Shown here: positions 9,555 to 17,642 of the stretch, one piece after another
Layout of the letters: each line of letters starts with the position of its first letter
Numbering within the stretch: position 1 is the first letter of the stretch
DNA from: Ochrobactrum vermis
GTDB lineage: Bacteria > Pseudomonadota > Alphaproteobacteria > Rhizobiales > Rhizobiaceae
Assembly: GCF_002975205.1 (NCBI RefSeq)
Contig: NZ_PCOC01000002.1
Location: forward strand, 1,677,501 to 1,741,500
Direction of reading: 5' to 3'
Length of the DNA: 64,000 bases
Position numbers and translations under genes: made by a program
The notes under the pieces: generated by a model
Seen by the model: the letters and a program-made list of their open reading frames with translations, nothing else
What the model was told of the DNA's origin: nothing
Database searches by the model: none

Positions 9555-11087
9555 TCACTGCCCAATCTGCAGCTTGGTTACGCCGAATAGCGAACCGGTG
9601 GCGCGAGGCTCAAAACCGGTAACGTTCTTCTGGTGAGCGACATAGTTGTTGGCCGTATAAAGCCAAACCCACGGAGAAACTTCCGTAATGTGCTTTTCGA
9701 AATCGGCAAAGATGACCTTGCGTTTTTCAGGATCGGTCTCAGCTCGTCCCTTTTGCATCAGATCATCGAGCGTATCGTCGATGTACTGTGCGACCTTTTG
9801 AAGATTGCCCGCCTTGGTCCAGTAACGACCATACATCGTATATGGATCAGCCGAACCGCCGTTCAAAGCCACAGCCATGTCGAAATCACCCTTCAGCCAT
9901 GTATCGACATAGACGTTGAGTTCCATCATCCGAATATCGAGCTTGATGCCTATTTCAGCAAGCTGCGACTGGAGGACCTGAGCTTCAGCCGCAGCGGTTG
10001 CCGGCTCTCCGTTTGCAGCAATGATGGTTGCCGAAAAGCCCCCCGTATAACCGGCATCCGCCATCAGCTTCTTCGCTTTTTCGATATCGCGCTTGTAGCA
10101 GAAGAGCGTGTTCGGATCGCTTGCATAGGCGGGCATGGTCAAGGGCCCCGTCACCTTGCCTTCACCAAGCAATGCTGTGTCGAGCACATCCTGGCGATCA
10201 ACGGCGCAGGAAATGGCCTGACGCACGGCCAGCTCTGTCATTGGTTTGCGCGAAGGATTTAGCTGCAGCACGTGATAGGCTAGCGCCGGTGTGCGCACCA
10301 GTTCCAGCGCGCTCTCACGCGGCACCATCGTTGCGACCAGCGGGTCGTTGAGGAGAGCAAAGTCAACCTGCTTGGCGCGAAGTGCCGCAAGAATTGCTGT
10401 TTCATCTGGCAGAACACTGATGTCTATACCATCGACCGCGACTTTGCCGCCCGCCCAGTTGGGATTGGCTTTCAGCACTTCCTTGGAATTCGGCTCCCAA
10501 CGCTCAAGAATGAATGGCCCTGATCCAACGGTCTTCGTGCCGACATTGCCAGCCTTGATCTCGCTTTCGGGAACTACCGCTGCATTGATGCTGGCAATGG
10601 CTGCCAATAACGGAACATCCGGTTGAGAAAGCTTGAAGACAACCGTTTCAGCGTCTGGCGTTTCAATAGCAGCTATAGAACCGAAATTGGCACGTGCCAC
10701 TGCGCCTGTCTTTTCATCCAGAATGCGTTCGAAAGATGCTTTCACATCGGCTGGCGTTACCGGCTGTCCGTTCTGGAATTTCGCATTCTTGTCGAGTTTG
10801 AATGTGAGGACCTTGCCGCCATCGGAAAACTGCCAGCTTTGTGCAATGGCTGGCGCGATTTGAAGGTCCGAACCAAGACGAACAAGCGGCTCATAGATAA
10901 GTTCCAACAGGCGAATCGATGAAAATGCGGGTTGTTTGTGTGGATCGAGGCCGGTGGCATCCTGCGACCAGGCCATCCGGAGTGTTGCGGCAAATGCCGT
11001 CGAAACACCCAATCCACCAAAACTCCCAATGCTCATCGCTATTGCGGCGGCACCCGCAACAAGGCTCTTCTTGAAACTCGCTCCCAT
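9555..11087 (-). CDS. ABC transporter periplasmic binding protein, peptide family (SBP_bac_5)
   Basis: A 510-residue exported solute-binding protein of cluster C. An N-terminal signal peptide (positive MGASFKKS, hydrophobic core, cleavage near AFA-A) precedes the family pattern TLRMAWSQDATGLDPHK, YEPLVRLGSD and VLTFKLDKNAKFQNGQPV. It has no lipobox, so the mature protein is soluble in the periplasm. The start at 11087 was preferred because GAGGGAA stands five to ten bases upstream and the signal peptide begins there. It follows murQ by about 57 bases. Substrate is not readable from sequence, but the operon points to murein peptides or MurNAc-peptides. Confidence 0.88.
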   Translation of the reverse strand: MGASFKKSLVAGAAAIAMSIGSFGGLGVSTAFAATLRMAWSQDATGLDPHKQPAFSSIRLLELIYEPLVRLGSDLQIAPAIAQSWQFSDGGKVLTFKLDKNAKFQNGQPVTPADVKASFERILDEKTGAVARANFGSIAAIETPDAETVVFKLSQPDVPLLAAIASINAAVVPESEIKAGNVGTKTVGSGPFILERWEPNSKEVLKANPNWAGGKVAVDGIDISVLPDETAILAALRAKQVDFALLNDPLVATMVPRESALELVRTPALAYHVLQLNPSRKPMTELAVRQAISCAVDRQDVLDTALLGEGKVTGPLTMPAYASDPNTLFCYKRDIEKAKKLMADAGYTGGFSATIIAANGEPATAAAEAQVLQSQLAEIGIKLDIRMMELNVYVDTWLKGDFDMAVALNGGSADPYTMYGRYWTKAGNLQKVAQYIDDTLDDLMQKGRAETDPEKRKVIFADFEKHITEVSPWVWLYTANNYVAHQKNVTGFEPRATGSLFGVTKLQIGQ

Positions 11088-11143
11088 TTTCTTCCCTCGC
11101 AAATTACTGCAATGCTAATGTCCGACTGCTTCCCCGCTTCGGC

Positions 11144-12067
11144 TCACACTTTATTGGCATTTATTGCCTGTCTAAGAAATCCCCCAGCATTCTTTAATGC
11201 CGTTCTTGCTTCATCCACTGGCATTCCCGTGATGACTACGAGAATCGCGAGCTTAACGTCATTGTCCGTCACGGCGAGAACGCGTTTCGCCTCGCTCGCC
11301 CCACAACCGGTCGCCTGCATGACAATCCGCGACGCGCGCGCGACAAGCTTCTTGTTGGTGGCGCTGACGTCCACCATGAGATTCTCATATGTCTTACCGA
11401 TTCGGATCATGCTCGCAGTGGTCAGCATATTGAGAACGAGCTTCTGCGCCGTACCGGATTTAAGACGCGTCGAACCAGTCAGTATTTCAGGCCCGACAAC
11501 GGGCGATATGGCGATTTCGGCCATGGTGGCGATGGTTGAATTGGGATTGCAGGACAAAGCCACCGTTGTGGCGCCGATCGATGCCGCATAGGCCAAACCG
11601 CCTATCACATATGGCGTGCGTCCGCTGACAGCGATTCCCACAACGACATCGTGCGGAGCCAAACCGATAGCACGCAGATCAGACTCGCCTAACGACGGAT
11701 CATCTTCCGCACCTTCAATTGCATGTTGCAAAGCATCTACACCACCAGCGATAAGCCCTATCACCATACCTTCCGGCACACTGAAAGTCGGCGGGCATTC
11801 CGATGCATCGAGAATGCCAAGACGTCCGCTTGTCCCAGCCCCTATATAGATCAGCCGACCGCCCGCCTGAAATGCTTCGACAATTTTATCGACGGCCTGC
11901 GCGACCTGCGGCAGCACCTTTTCAACAGCAGCGGGAACCAGACGGTCCTCGTCGTTGATACGACGCACGATTGCTAAGCTCGACAAGAGATCAATATCCA
12001 TCGTGGATGGATTTCGCTCTTCTGAAACCAGCCGATCAAGCTCAGATAACAACGCCTGTTCCGTCAT
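11144..12067 (-). CDS. murQ: N-acetylmuramic acid 6-phosphate etherase MurQ
   Basis: A 307-residue SIS-fold enzyme that cleaves the lactyl ether of MurNAc-6-phosphate to GlcNAc-6-phosphate and D-lactate. Diagnostic segments are [22 protein letters not shown], including the proposed catalytic Glu after DAS, then IAGG, EGAEDD and [13 protein letters not shown], followed by LSCNPNS and [13 protein letters not shown]. Length equals the family norm. It consumes the AnmK product and so closes the sugar arm of recycling. A promoter and an RpiR-type operator copy lie in the roughly 100 bases upstream, so it may be expressed both from this promoter and from the murA promoter. Confidence 0.95.
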   Translation of the reverse strand: MTEQALLSELDRLVSEERNPSTMDIDLLSSLAIVRRINDEDRLVPAAVEKVLPQVAQAVDKIVEAFQAGGRLIYIGAGTSGRLGILDASECPPTFSVPEGMVIGLIAGGVDALQHAIEGAEDDPSLGESDLRAIGLAPHDVVVGIAVSGRTPYVIGGLAYAASIGATTVALSCNPNSTIATMAEIAISPVVGPEILTGSTRLKSGTAQKLVLNMLTTASMIRIGKTYENLMVDVSATNKKLVARASRIVMQATGCGASEAKRVLAVTDNDVKLAILVVITGMPVDEARTALKNAGGFLRQAINANKV

Positions 12068-12122
12068 GCCTCTGCCTGTTTATCCGGCGGCATTCAGGAT
12101 GCGGCCGCCTTATGGTTAATGA

Positions 12123-12151
12123 ATGTTAAGATTATAAATTCCGATAGTCAA
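12123..12151 (-). promoter_or_regulatory. Predicted sigma70-type promoter of murQ
   Basis: On the minus strand TTGACT (plus 12146-12151) and TAACAT (plus 12123-12128) are separated by exactly 17 bases, about 55 bases before the murQ ATG. A TTGGAAT-type palindrome lies eight bases upstream of the -35 box. Confidence 0.5.
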
Positions 12152-12158
12152 TTATAAG

Positions 12159-12177
12159 TTGGAATAAATTATTCCTT
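12159..12177. promoter_or_regulatory. Candidate RpiR/MurR operator, murQ copy
   Basis: The sequence TTGGAAT-AAATT-ATTCCTT has the same half-site, spacing and order as the palindrome in the murA-rpiR intergenic region, with the last two bases changed. It overlaps the stop codon of the kinase gene and lies just upstream of the predicted murQ promoter. Confidence 0.5.
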
Positions 12178-13071
12178 ATCGGCAACAAAGGCGATAGTAC
12201 GAGCAAGAATAATCGCGCCTGAAACGGCATCGCCATCGGCAGGCTTCAGCCGCCTGCGGACATCCGGTGCCAGCCATGGCTCCAGGGGAGTAGCAAGCCC
12301 GCCAAGCATGGTAACGCACGGCGCTCCTTTTTCGAAAAGCGCCCGCACGATAGTGTCTATATGGCCCGCAGCGGCCTGGACGATACGGCGCGCCGCCGCA
12401 TCACCCTGGTCCGCATGGCGCATAACCATCGGTGCCAAAGACGCATATTCCGTGGCCGTAGCGCGGTCCATCCAGACCACAGCTTCCATCGGGCTCTGAT
12501 TAAAACGCCGCATGACTTCGTTGAGCAGTGGCGTTCGTTCGATCCGCCCGTCATGGGCCTGAAGTGCTTGCTGAATTGCTGACAACCCCAGAAAAGCACC
12601 ACTGCCCTCGTCTGAAATGGGAAAGCCGTAACCTCCGACACGAATATCAATACCATTCACGAAGCCGAGGCCGATTGAACCGGTTCCAGCAATCACAATA
12701 GCCCCGTCGTTGCCGGAATGCGCACCGAGACAAGCGCCCTTGCCGTCGCTCATGAAATGAATACTCGAAAAAGGGTGCGGTATGGCCTGGAGCGCTTCAA
12801 GCGCGCCCTGTCTGCCTATCCCCGCGAGCCCTACACCCACATGCGTTCTCGCCAGCCTCTCCGCATCCAGCCCGGCCTCGCTAATCGCTGCGTTGAATGC
12901 CCGCGCGATAGATTCCCAAGCCTTCTCTATGCCAAGCCGCGTTGTTGCCGGGCCGGACAATCCCTGCCCCAGAATATTGCCAGCCTCATCTTCCAGCCGG
13001 GCCCTGCAGCCCGTGCCGCCGCCATCCACACCAAGATAGAAGCGATTTTTTCCTATCCCGTCCGACATCAT
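12169..13071 (-). CDS. BadF/BadG-type N-acetylglucosamine (or glucosamine) kinase
   Basis: A 300-residue ASKHA-fold kinase. The N-terminal phosphate-1 loop is LGVDGGGTGCRARL, with VGLAGIGRQ, MSDGKGACLGA, IVIAGTGSIGLG and the adenosine motif TMLGGLATPL also visible. The family includes eukaryotic NAGK-like GlcNAc kinases and bacterial glucosamine kinases. In this cluster it probably phosphorylates GlcNAc released from imported muropeptides, producing GlcNAc-6-phosphate in common with MurQ. ATG at 13071 forms an ATGA overlap with the murA stop, so this start is preferred over upstream codons. A second ATG follows directly. Confidence 0.85.
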   Translation of the reverse strand: MMSDGIGKNRFYLGVDGGGTGCRARLEDEAGNILGQGLSGPATTRLGIEKAWESIARAFNAAISEAGLDAERLARTHVGVGLAGIGRQGALEALQAIPHPFSSIHFMSDGKGACLGAHSGNDGAIVIAGTGSIGLGFVNGIDIRVGGYGFPISDEGSGAFLGLSAIQQALQAHDGRIERTPLLNEVMRRFNQSPMEAVVWMDRATATEYASLAPMVMRHADQGDAAARRIVQAAAGHIDTIVRALFEKGAPCVTMLGGLATPLEPWLAPDVRRRLKPADGDAVSGAIILARTIAFVADKE

Positions 13072-14324
13072 TCTGACAGCCGTTCTATATCTGCACCGCA
13101 AAGCTTCAGTTTGCGGTCAAGCTGCTCATATCCGCGATCCAGATGATAGATGCGATTGACGACAGTTTCCCCCTCTGCAACCAAGGCCGCCAGCACAAGG
13201 GAAACTGACGCCCGCAAGTCGGTCGCCATCACCTGCGCGCCATGAAGCGGACGCCCGCCGCGCACCAGTGCGGTTGTTCCCTGTAGTTTGATGTCCGCGC
13301 CAAGCCGCATCAGTTCGGGCACATGCATGAACCGGCTTTCAAACACCGTCTCACGAAGGAGCGATGCTCCTTCGGAACAAGCTGCCAGTGCCATGAACTG
13401 GGCCTGCAGATCGGTCGGAAAACCGGGATAGGGTTCGGTCGTCAGATCGGCGCCGCGCAAGGAGCCGTTGCGTGAAATAACCAACCCGCGATCGCTTGGC
13501 CATGCACTAACTCCCATGGTTTCAAGCACCTGCACAACAGAAGCGAGGTGTTCAAGACGGGCATGCGTCAGTTCAAGCGTGCCGCCGGTAATAGCCGCCG
13601 CTACAGCATAAGTGCCTGCCTCGATGCGATCCGGTATGCCATGGTGACGTGCGGGCCGCCACGATGTATCGCCTTGAACCAAAATGCGATGCGTACCTGC
13701 TCCTTCAATCTGCGCACCCATAGTGCCCAGACATGCAGCAAGATCAGCAATTTCGGGTTCGCGAGCTGCGTTCAGTATTTCAGTTTCGCCACGAGCTGAG
13801 GTTGCCGCCATCATCGCCGTCGCCGTCGCACCGACGGAAGGCGCAGGCAAAACAATGCGACTCCCGATCAGGCCATTATCGCTCGAAGCGACAATCCAGC
13901 CGCGATCAATGGAAATATCTGCGCCAAGTGTTGCGAGCGCTTTCAGATGCATATCGACAGGACGCGCCCCGATGGCGCACCCGCCCGGCAAGGAAACACG
14001 AACTTTGCCAAGCCTCGCCAACAAAGGTGCCAGCACCAGAACCGTCGCCCGCATCCGCCTTACTGTGTCATAAGGCGTCTCTCCTACCACAAGATCTGTC
14101 GCAGTTATTGTCGTTGAATGCGGCGCGCGGGAAACCTGTGCCCCATGCGACTGCACCACATTGAGCATATTTTCGACATCACTGACCGCGGGAAGGTTTG
14201 TGAGTTCAACAGAATATGGGCTTAGCAGGGAAGCTGCGATTTGAGGCAGCGCGGCATTCTTCGCACCGGAGATATTGACCGCCCCCTGCAGGGCTCGTCC
14301 GCCGACAATTCGCAATCGTTCCAT
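13068..14324 (-). CDS. murA: UDP-N-acetylglucosamine 1-carboxyvinyltransferase (MurA), recycling-cluster copy
   Basis: A 418-residue MurA/EPSP-synthase-fold enzyme that transfers enolpyruvyl from PEP to UDP-GlcNAc, the first committed step of murein synthesis. Key residues are kept: GAKNAALP (substrate Lys-Asn), LPGGCAIGARPVD with the PEP-binding, fosfomycin-targeted Cys and the following Arg, FPTDLQAQF with the catalytic Asp, and DRGYEQLD with the late Arg. It should be active. The ATG at 14324 starts the conserved protein. It is the first gene of the recycling cluster and is coupled to the kinase by an ATGA overlap. Whether it is the only murA of the genome or a second copy cannot be told from this window. 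Confidence 0.92.
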   Translation of the reverse strand: MERLRIVGGRALQGAVNISGAKNAALPQIAASLLSPYSVELTNLPAVSDVENMLNVVQSHGAQVSRAPHSTTITATDLVVGETPYDTVRRMRATVLVLAPLLARLGKVRVSLPGGCAIGARPVDMHLKALATLGADISIDRGWIVASSDNGLIGSRIVLPAPSVGATATAMMAATSARGETEILNAAREPEIADLAACLGTMGAQIEGAGTHRILVQGDTSWRPARHHGIPDRIEAGTYAVAAAITGGTLELTHARLEHLASVVQVLETMGVSAWPSDRGLVISRNGSLRGADLTTEPYPGFPTDLQAQFMALAACSEGASLLRETVFESRFMHVPELMRLGADIKLQGTTALVRGGRPLHGAQVMATDLRASVSLVLAALVAEGETVVNRIYHLDRGYEQLDRKLKLCGADIERLSE

Positions 14325-14382
14325 GTCTCGCCACCACATTCTCTCTTGCAGAGAGTTAGTTCATTCCGCACTATTTAACAGA

Positions 14383-14401
14383 TTGGAATTTTATATTCCA
14401 A
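14383..14401. promoter_or_regulatory. Candidate RpiR/MurR operator in the murA-rpiR divergent region
   Basis: Perfect palindrome TTGGAAT-TTTAT-ATTCCAA. On the minus strand it contains a possible murA -35 box TTGGAA placed 17 bases before TTAAAT, so a bound regulator would block this promoter. A degenerate copy stands before murQ. Confidence 0.6.
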
Positions 14402-14477
14402 ATCAATTTGGGTTGTCTTATGAACCAAGGCAACCGAATATCGCACCCTCCGACGCCGGAATGGGGAATAATCGCAC

Positions 14478-15326
14478 ATGTCGATCCTGCAAAAAATCAA
14501 CGCCAAACTGAATGAACTGACTGTTGCAGACCGAAAGATCGGCCAGTTCATCATCGACCATCCTGAACAGGTGTTGCGGCTTTCCTCCTCTGCACTGGCG
14601 GAAGCAACTGGACGCAGCCAGTCGAGCGTCGTCAAATTTAGTCAGAAATTCGGCTTTGACGGCTATCAGGAACTTAAGCTTGCCGTCAGCGAAGCTCGGG
14701 CTAAAGAGTGGCAGGTTCCGGCGGGGATGGTCCACGGCACAATCGAGACCGGCGACAGCTATATCACGGTGCTGCAGAAGCTGATCGGCAGCAAGCTGCA
14801 ATCAATGCAACAAACGATTTCCGCCAACGATGAACAAGGCATCGACGGTGCATTGCAAGCCCTGATCAGCGCCCGGCGTATCCACTTGGCTGGTGTCGGT
14901 GCATCATCGCTCGTCGCACGCGATTTCTCCTACAAGCTGATGAAACTTGGCCGCAACGTGATGCATGATAGCGATAGTCATATCCAGATGGCCAATGTCT
15001 CGACCTTGCACGAGGGTGATGTTCTGTTTGCCCTTTCCTACTCTGGAACGAGCATCGAAACCCTTCGCATTGCCGAACAGGCCAAGAAGTGGGGAGCGAC
15101 CGTAATCGCTGTTACTGGCATCAACGAGAACCCGCTCAATAAAATCGCCGATATTCGCCTGTACACAGTCGCCGACGAAGAACGCGTTCGTTCATCATCA
15201 ATCACGGCGCGTGACGCGCAACTGGTTCTGACGGATTTGCTTTTTATTCTGCTGTTCCAACGCCAACAGGATGCTAATGATTATGTACATAAAAGCGAAG
15301 CTGCGGTGTCTTCGTTGAAAATATGA
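14478..15326 (+). CDS. RpiR/MurR-family transcriptional regulator of cell-wall sugar recycling
   Basis: A 282-residue regulator. An N-terminal RpiR helix-turn-helix domain spans about 1-77 (ALAEATGRSQSSVVKFSQKFGF holds the recognition helix). A C-terminal SIS phosphosugar-binding domain spans about 125-255 (IHLAGVGASSLVARDFSYKL, LFALSYSGTSIETLRIAEQ). MurR of E. coli, of the same family, senses MurNAc-6-phosphate. The effector here should be MurNAc-6-P or GlcNAc-6-P, by inference. It is divergent from murA with 153 bases between, which hold a perfect 19-bp palindrome. The start codon is ATG at 14478, with GGGGA somewhat far upstream. Confidence 0.88.
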   Translation: MSILQKINAKLNELTVADRKIGQFIIDHPEQVLRLSSSALAEATGRSQSSVVKFSQKFGFDGYQELKLAVSEARAKEWQVPAGMVHGTIETGDSYITVLQKLIGSKLQSMQQTISANDEQGIDGALQALISARRIHLAGVGASSLVARDFSYKLMKLGRNVMHDSDSHIQMANVSTLHEGDVLFALSYSGTSIETLRIAEQAKKWGATVIAVTGINENPLNKIADIRLYTVADEERVRSSSITARDAQLVLTDLLFILLFQRQQDANDYVHKSEAAVSSLKI

Positions 15327-15335
15327 TCCGCGAGA

Positions 15336-15530
15336 TCAGTCAATGATAGCGGCGGCCACGAGGCTTGCAAAAGCGGCAACAAATGCCACTGCGACTGCAC
15401 CGACCTTCGTGAACAGGTTAAACGCATCGCCCGGCGTTTCACGGTTTGACATGTTGAGATAAACGAGCGCCGCTACGATGATACCAATCGAAAAAACGAA
15501 AGCGGAAACCCACTGCCATAACTCAGGCAT
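15336..15530 (-). CDS. Small two-helix membrane protein, unknown function
   Basis: A 64-residue hydrophobic protein with two predicted transmembrane helices (about 8-27 and 43-62) separated by a short polar loop (NMSNRETPGD). A clear Shine-Dalgarno GAGG stands six bases before the ATG at 15530. It is convergent with the RpiR gene and only nine bases from its stop. I do not recognise a family. Good translation signals and ordered hydrophobic profile support a real gene. Confidence 0.65.
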   Translation of the reverse strand: MPELWQWVSAFVFSIGIIVAALVYLNMSNRETPGDAFNLFTKVGAVAVAFVAAFASLVAAAIID

Positions 15531-15906
15531 GAAACCTCACAAACGATGAACCAACTTTCAAAACTGCGGACCGTTTACCCAAACTTTATTACCGCAGTGT
15601 GATCTCACTTAATGTTTCCGGTTCAGGCACGCAATGTATCACAGGCTTTCGAGCCATGAAATCATCAATTTGTGATTGCTCGATTCTCTCTCGCATTCGC
15701 CGCAGCGTTGCATTTTCACAATCGGAGGCTGTGACGCTGTCTCGATTGCCCTGAAGCAACTGTCAGCGCGGTCTACTGCACAGGCTTTTAAATGTAAGGC
15801 CCGAGAGTTGACTTTCAGACCGCGAAAGCCGTGATATATCTGCAAAGAAGCGAGCGTTGTTCAAGCACAGGCTTTGCACAGAAACAAGATCACAAAGGTA
15901 TGCATA
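15531..15906. other. Intergenic region upstream of the M24 peptidase
   Basis: This 376-base gap contains no convincing gene; a 68-codon minus-strand frame inside it has no protein-like features. A possible promoter for the peptidase is TTGACT at 15808-15813 with TGATAT at 15832-15837 (18-base spacer), leaving a 5-prime leader of about 65 bases. Confidence 0.4.
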
Positions 15907-17049
15907 ATGGCTTCACCGTCATCTTCTCCGCGAATCGAACACAAAGAACGCCTTGAGCGATTGGCACTGTTGCAAGGCAAGCTGAGCGAACGCGGAATTG
16001 GCGGTCTTCTGCTCGGACCGACTGCGAGTTTGCGTTATTACACCGGGCTTGTCTGGCATATCAGCGAGCGTTTTCTGGGTGCCCTCGTCACACCGTCGGA
16101 AGTTATTTATATCGTACCCGGCTTTGAACAGAGCCGCGTCGAGAGCCTGCCACACCTCCCGGGAGAAATCCGCGTATGGCAGGAGGAAGAGAGCAGTGCT
16201 GCACTGATAGCATCACTCATTCCGGAAGGTACCACGCTTGCGGTAGATGATGCCGTCCCGCTGTTCGTCTACAACGCTCTGAAGCGTGAATTTTCTCCCG
16301 AGCGTCTGCTCGACGGCGGAGAATTGATTCGGGAACAGCGCCTTCGCAAATCAGCCAATGAAATCGCAATTATTCAGTATGCGATGGATCTGACGCTTGA
16401 GGTTCATCGCCGGGCGCATGCGCTGATCAAGCCTGGCATTGCGGCAAGCGAAGTGGTGCGCTTTATTGATGAGCAGCACCACGCACTCGGCGCTACCGGC
16501 GGTTCGACATTCTGCATCGTCTCTTTCGGGGCGGCGACTTCGTTGCCGCATGGCGCAGATGGAGAACAATTCTATCAGCCGGGCGACGTTATCCTTGTGG
16601 ATACCGGATGCCGCATCGATGGCTATCATTCGGATCTCACACGCACCTACATGCTGGATCAGCCTAGTGCGGAGTTTTCGCGCATATGGACGATCGAGCG
16701 CGAAGCGCAACAAGCCGTTTTCGATGCTGCGAAGCTTGGTGCGGCCTGCTCAACACTCGATGATGCTGCACGCGCAACGCTGGTGAAGCATGGACTGGGG
16801 CCCGATTATGCGTTGCCGGGCCTTCCGCATCGCGCCGGTCATGGCCTTGGTCTGGAGATTCACGAGGCCCCTTACATCGTCCGCGGTAATTCGCTCCCAC
16901 TCGCTGAGGGCATGTGCTTTTCCAACGAGCCCATGATCGTGGTTCCGGACCAGTTCGGCATTCGTCTGGAAGATCATATCCATATGACGGCGACCGGACC
17001 GAAATGGTTCACCCAGCCGGCAAAAGGCCCAACCGAACCTTTCGCATAA
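15907..17049 (+). CDS. M24-family Xaa-Pro peptidase (PepQ/PepP type)
   Basis: A 380-residue metallopeptidase with an N-terminal creatinase-like domain (about 20-140) and a C-terminal pita-bread catalytic domain. All five dimetal ligands are visible: the two Asp in DTGCRIDGYHSDLTR, the His in HRAGHGLGLEIHEAPY, the Glu in SNEPMIV and the Glu in IRLEDHIHM. It removes residues N-terminal to proline or cleaves Xaa-Pro dipeptides in the cytoplasm. The ATG at 15907 was chosen because AAAGG stands about nine bases upstream. It is convergent with ubiX. Confidence 0.88.
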   Translation: MASPSSSPRIEHKERLERLALLQGKLSERGIGGLLLGPTASLRYYTGLVWHISERFLGALVTPSEVIYIVPGFEQSRVESLPHLPGEIRVWQEEESSAALIASLIPEGTTLAVDDAVPLFVYNALKREFSPERLLDGGELIREQRLRKSANEIAIIQYAMDLTLEVHRRAHALIKPGIAASEVVRFIDEQHHALGATGGSTFCIVSFGAATSLPHGADGEQFYQPGDVILVDTGCRIDGYHSDLTRTYMLDQPSAEFSRIWTIEREAQQAVFDAAKLGAACSTLDDAARATLVKHGLGPDYALPGLPHRAGHGLGLEIHEAPYIVRGNSLPLAEGMCFSNEPMIVVPDQFGIRLEDHIHMTATGPKWFTQPAKGPTEPFA

Positions 17050-17063
17050 AGCTGCAATCATTG

Positions 17064-17642
17064 CTATCGATTGCTGGGTATTCCTGCCCAGCTTTCCGAT
17101 TGCTTTTCGCCAACACCAATCAGATCGATGGCTCGGGTCGCGATCTGATTGGCCACTTCATCGACTGACTGCGGTTTGAAATAGAAGGCCGGAACCGGCG
17201 GCATCACAATAGCGCCCATTTCTGTCACCGTGCACATATTGCGCAGATGAACCAGATGCAGCGGCGTTTCTCGTGCGATCAGGACCAGTCTGCGCCGTTC
17301 CTTCAAGTGAACATCGGCAGCGCGGGTGAGCAAACTATCGCTATGGCCCGTTGCGATCGCCGCGAGCGTGCGCATGGAACATGGCGCAACAATCATGCCG
17401 GCAGTTGCGACTGATCCGCTTGCGATCAGAGCACCAATATCGCTGACGGAATAACTTCTGTGCGCCAGCCTATGCAGAAGCGCATAACCGTCAGGGCCCA
17501 ACTCATGACGCAAAGTCTGTTGCGCGGCGTCCGATACGACAAGATGGCTTTCGACGTCGCTCAAAGAGGAAAGCTGCTCCAGCAATTTGAGTGGGATAAG
17601 AGCGCCTGATGCGCCGGAAATGCCAACAACAACCCGCTTCAT
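17064..17642 (-). CDS. ubiX: Flavin prenyltransferase UbiX
   Basis: A 192-residue flavoprotein that prenylates FMN to give the prFMN cofactor of UbiD decarboxylases. Family motifs are VVVGISGASGALIPLKLLE at the N-terminus, GMIVAPCSMRTLAAIA in the middle and the ARETPLHLVHLRNM and VMPPVPAFYFKPQ segments. Length is normal. Its ATG overlaps the ubiD stop by four bases (ATGA), so the decarboxylase and the enzyme making its cofactor are translated together. Confidence 0.93.
   Translation of the reverse strand: MKRVVVGISGASGALIPLKLLEQLSSLSDVESHLVVSDAAQQTLRHELGPDGYALLHRLAHRSYSVSDIGALIASGSVATAGMIVAPCSMRTLAAIATGHSDSLLTRAADVHLKERRRLVLIARETPLHLVHLRNMCTVTEMGAIVMPPVPAFYFKPQSVDEVANQIATRAIDLIGVGEKQSESWAGIPSNR

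Noticed and set aside
15639..15845. A possible 68-residue minus-strand gene in the gap before the M24 peptidase
   Set aside because: Its translation has no ordered hydrophobic or domain pattern and no good ribosome site, and it overlaps the likely peptidase promoter.
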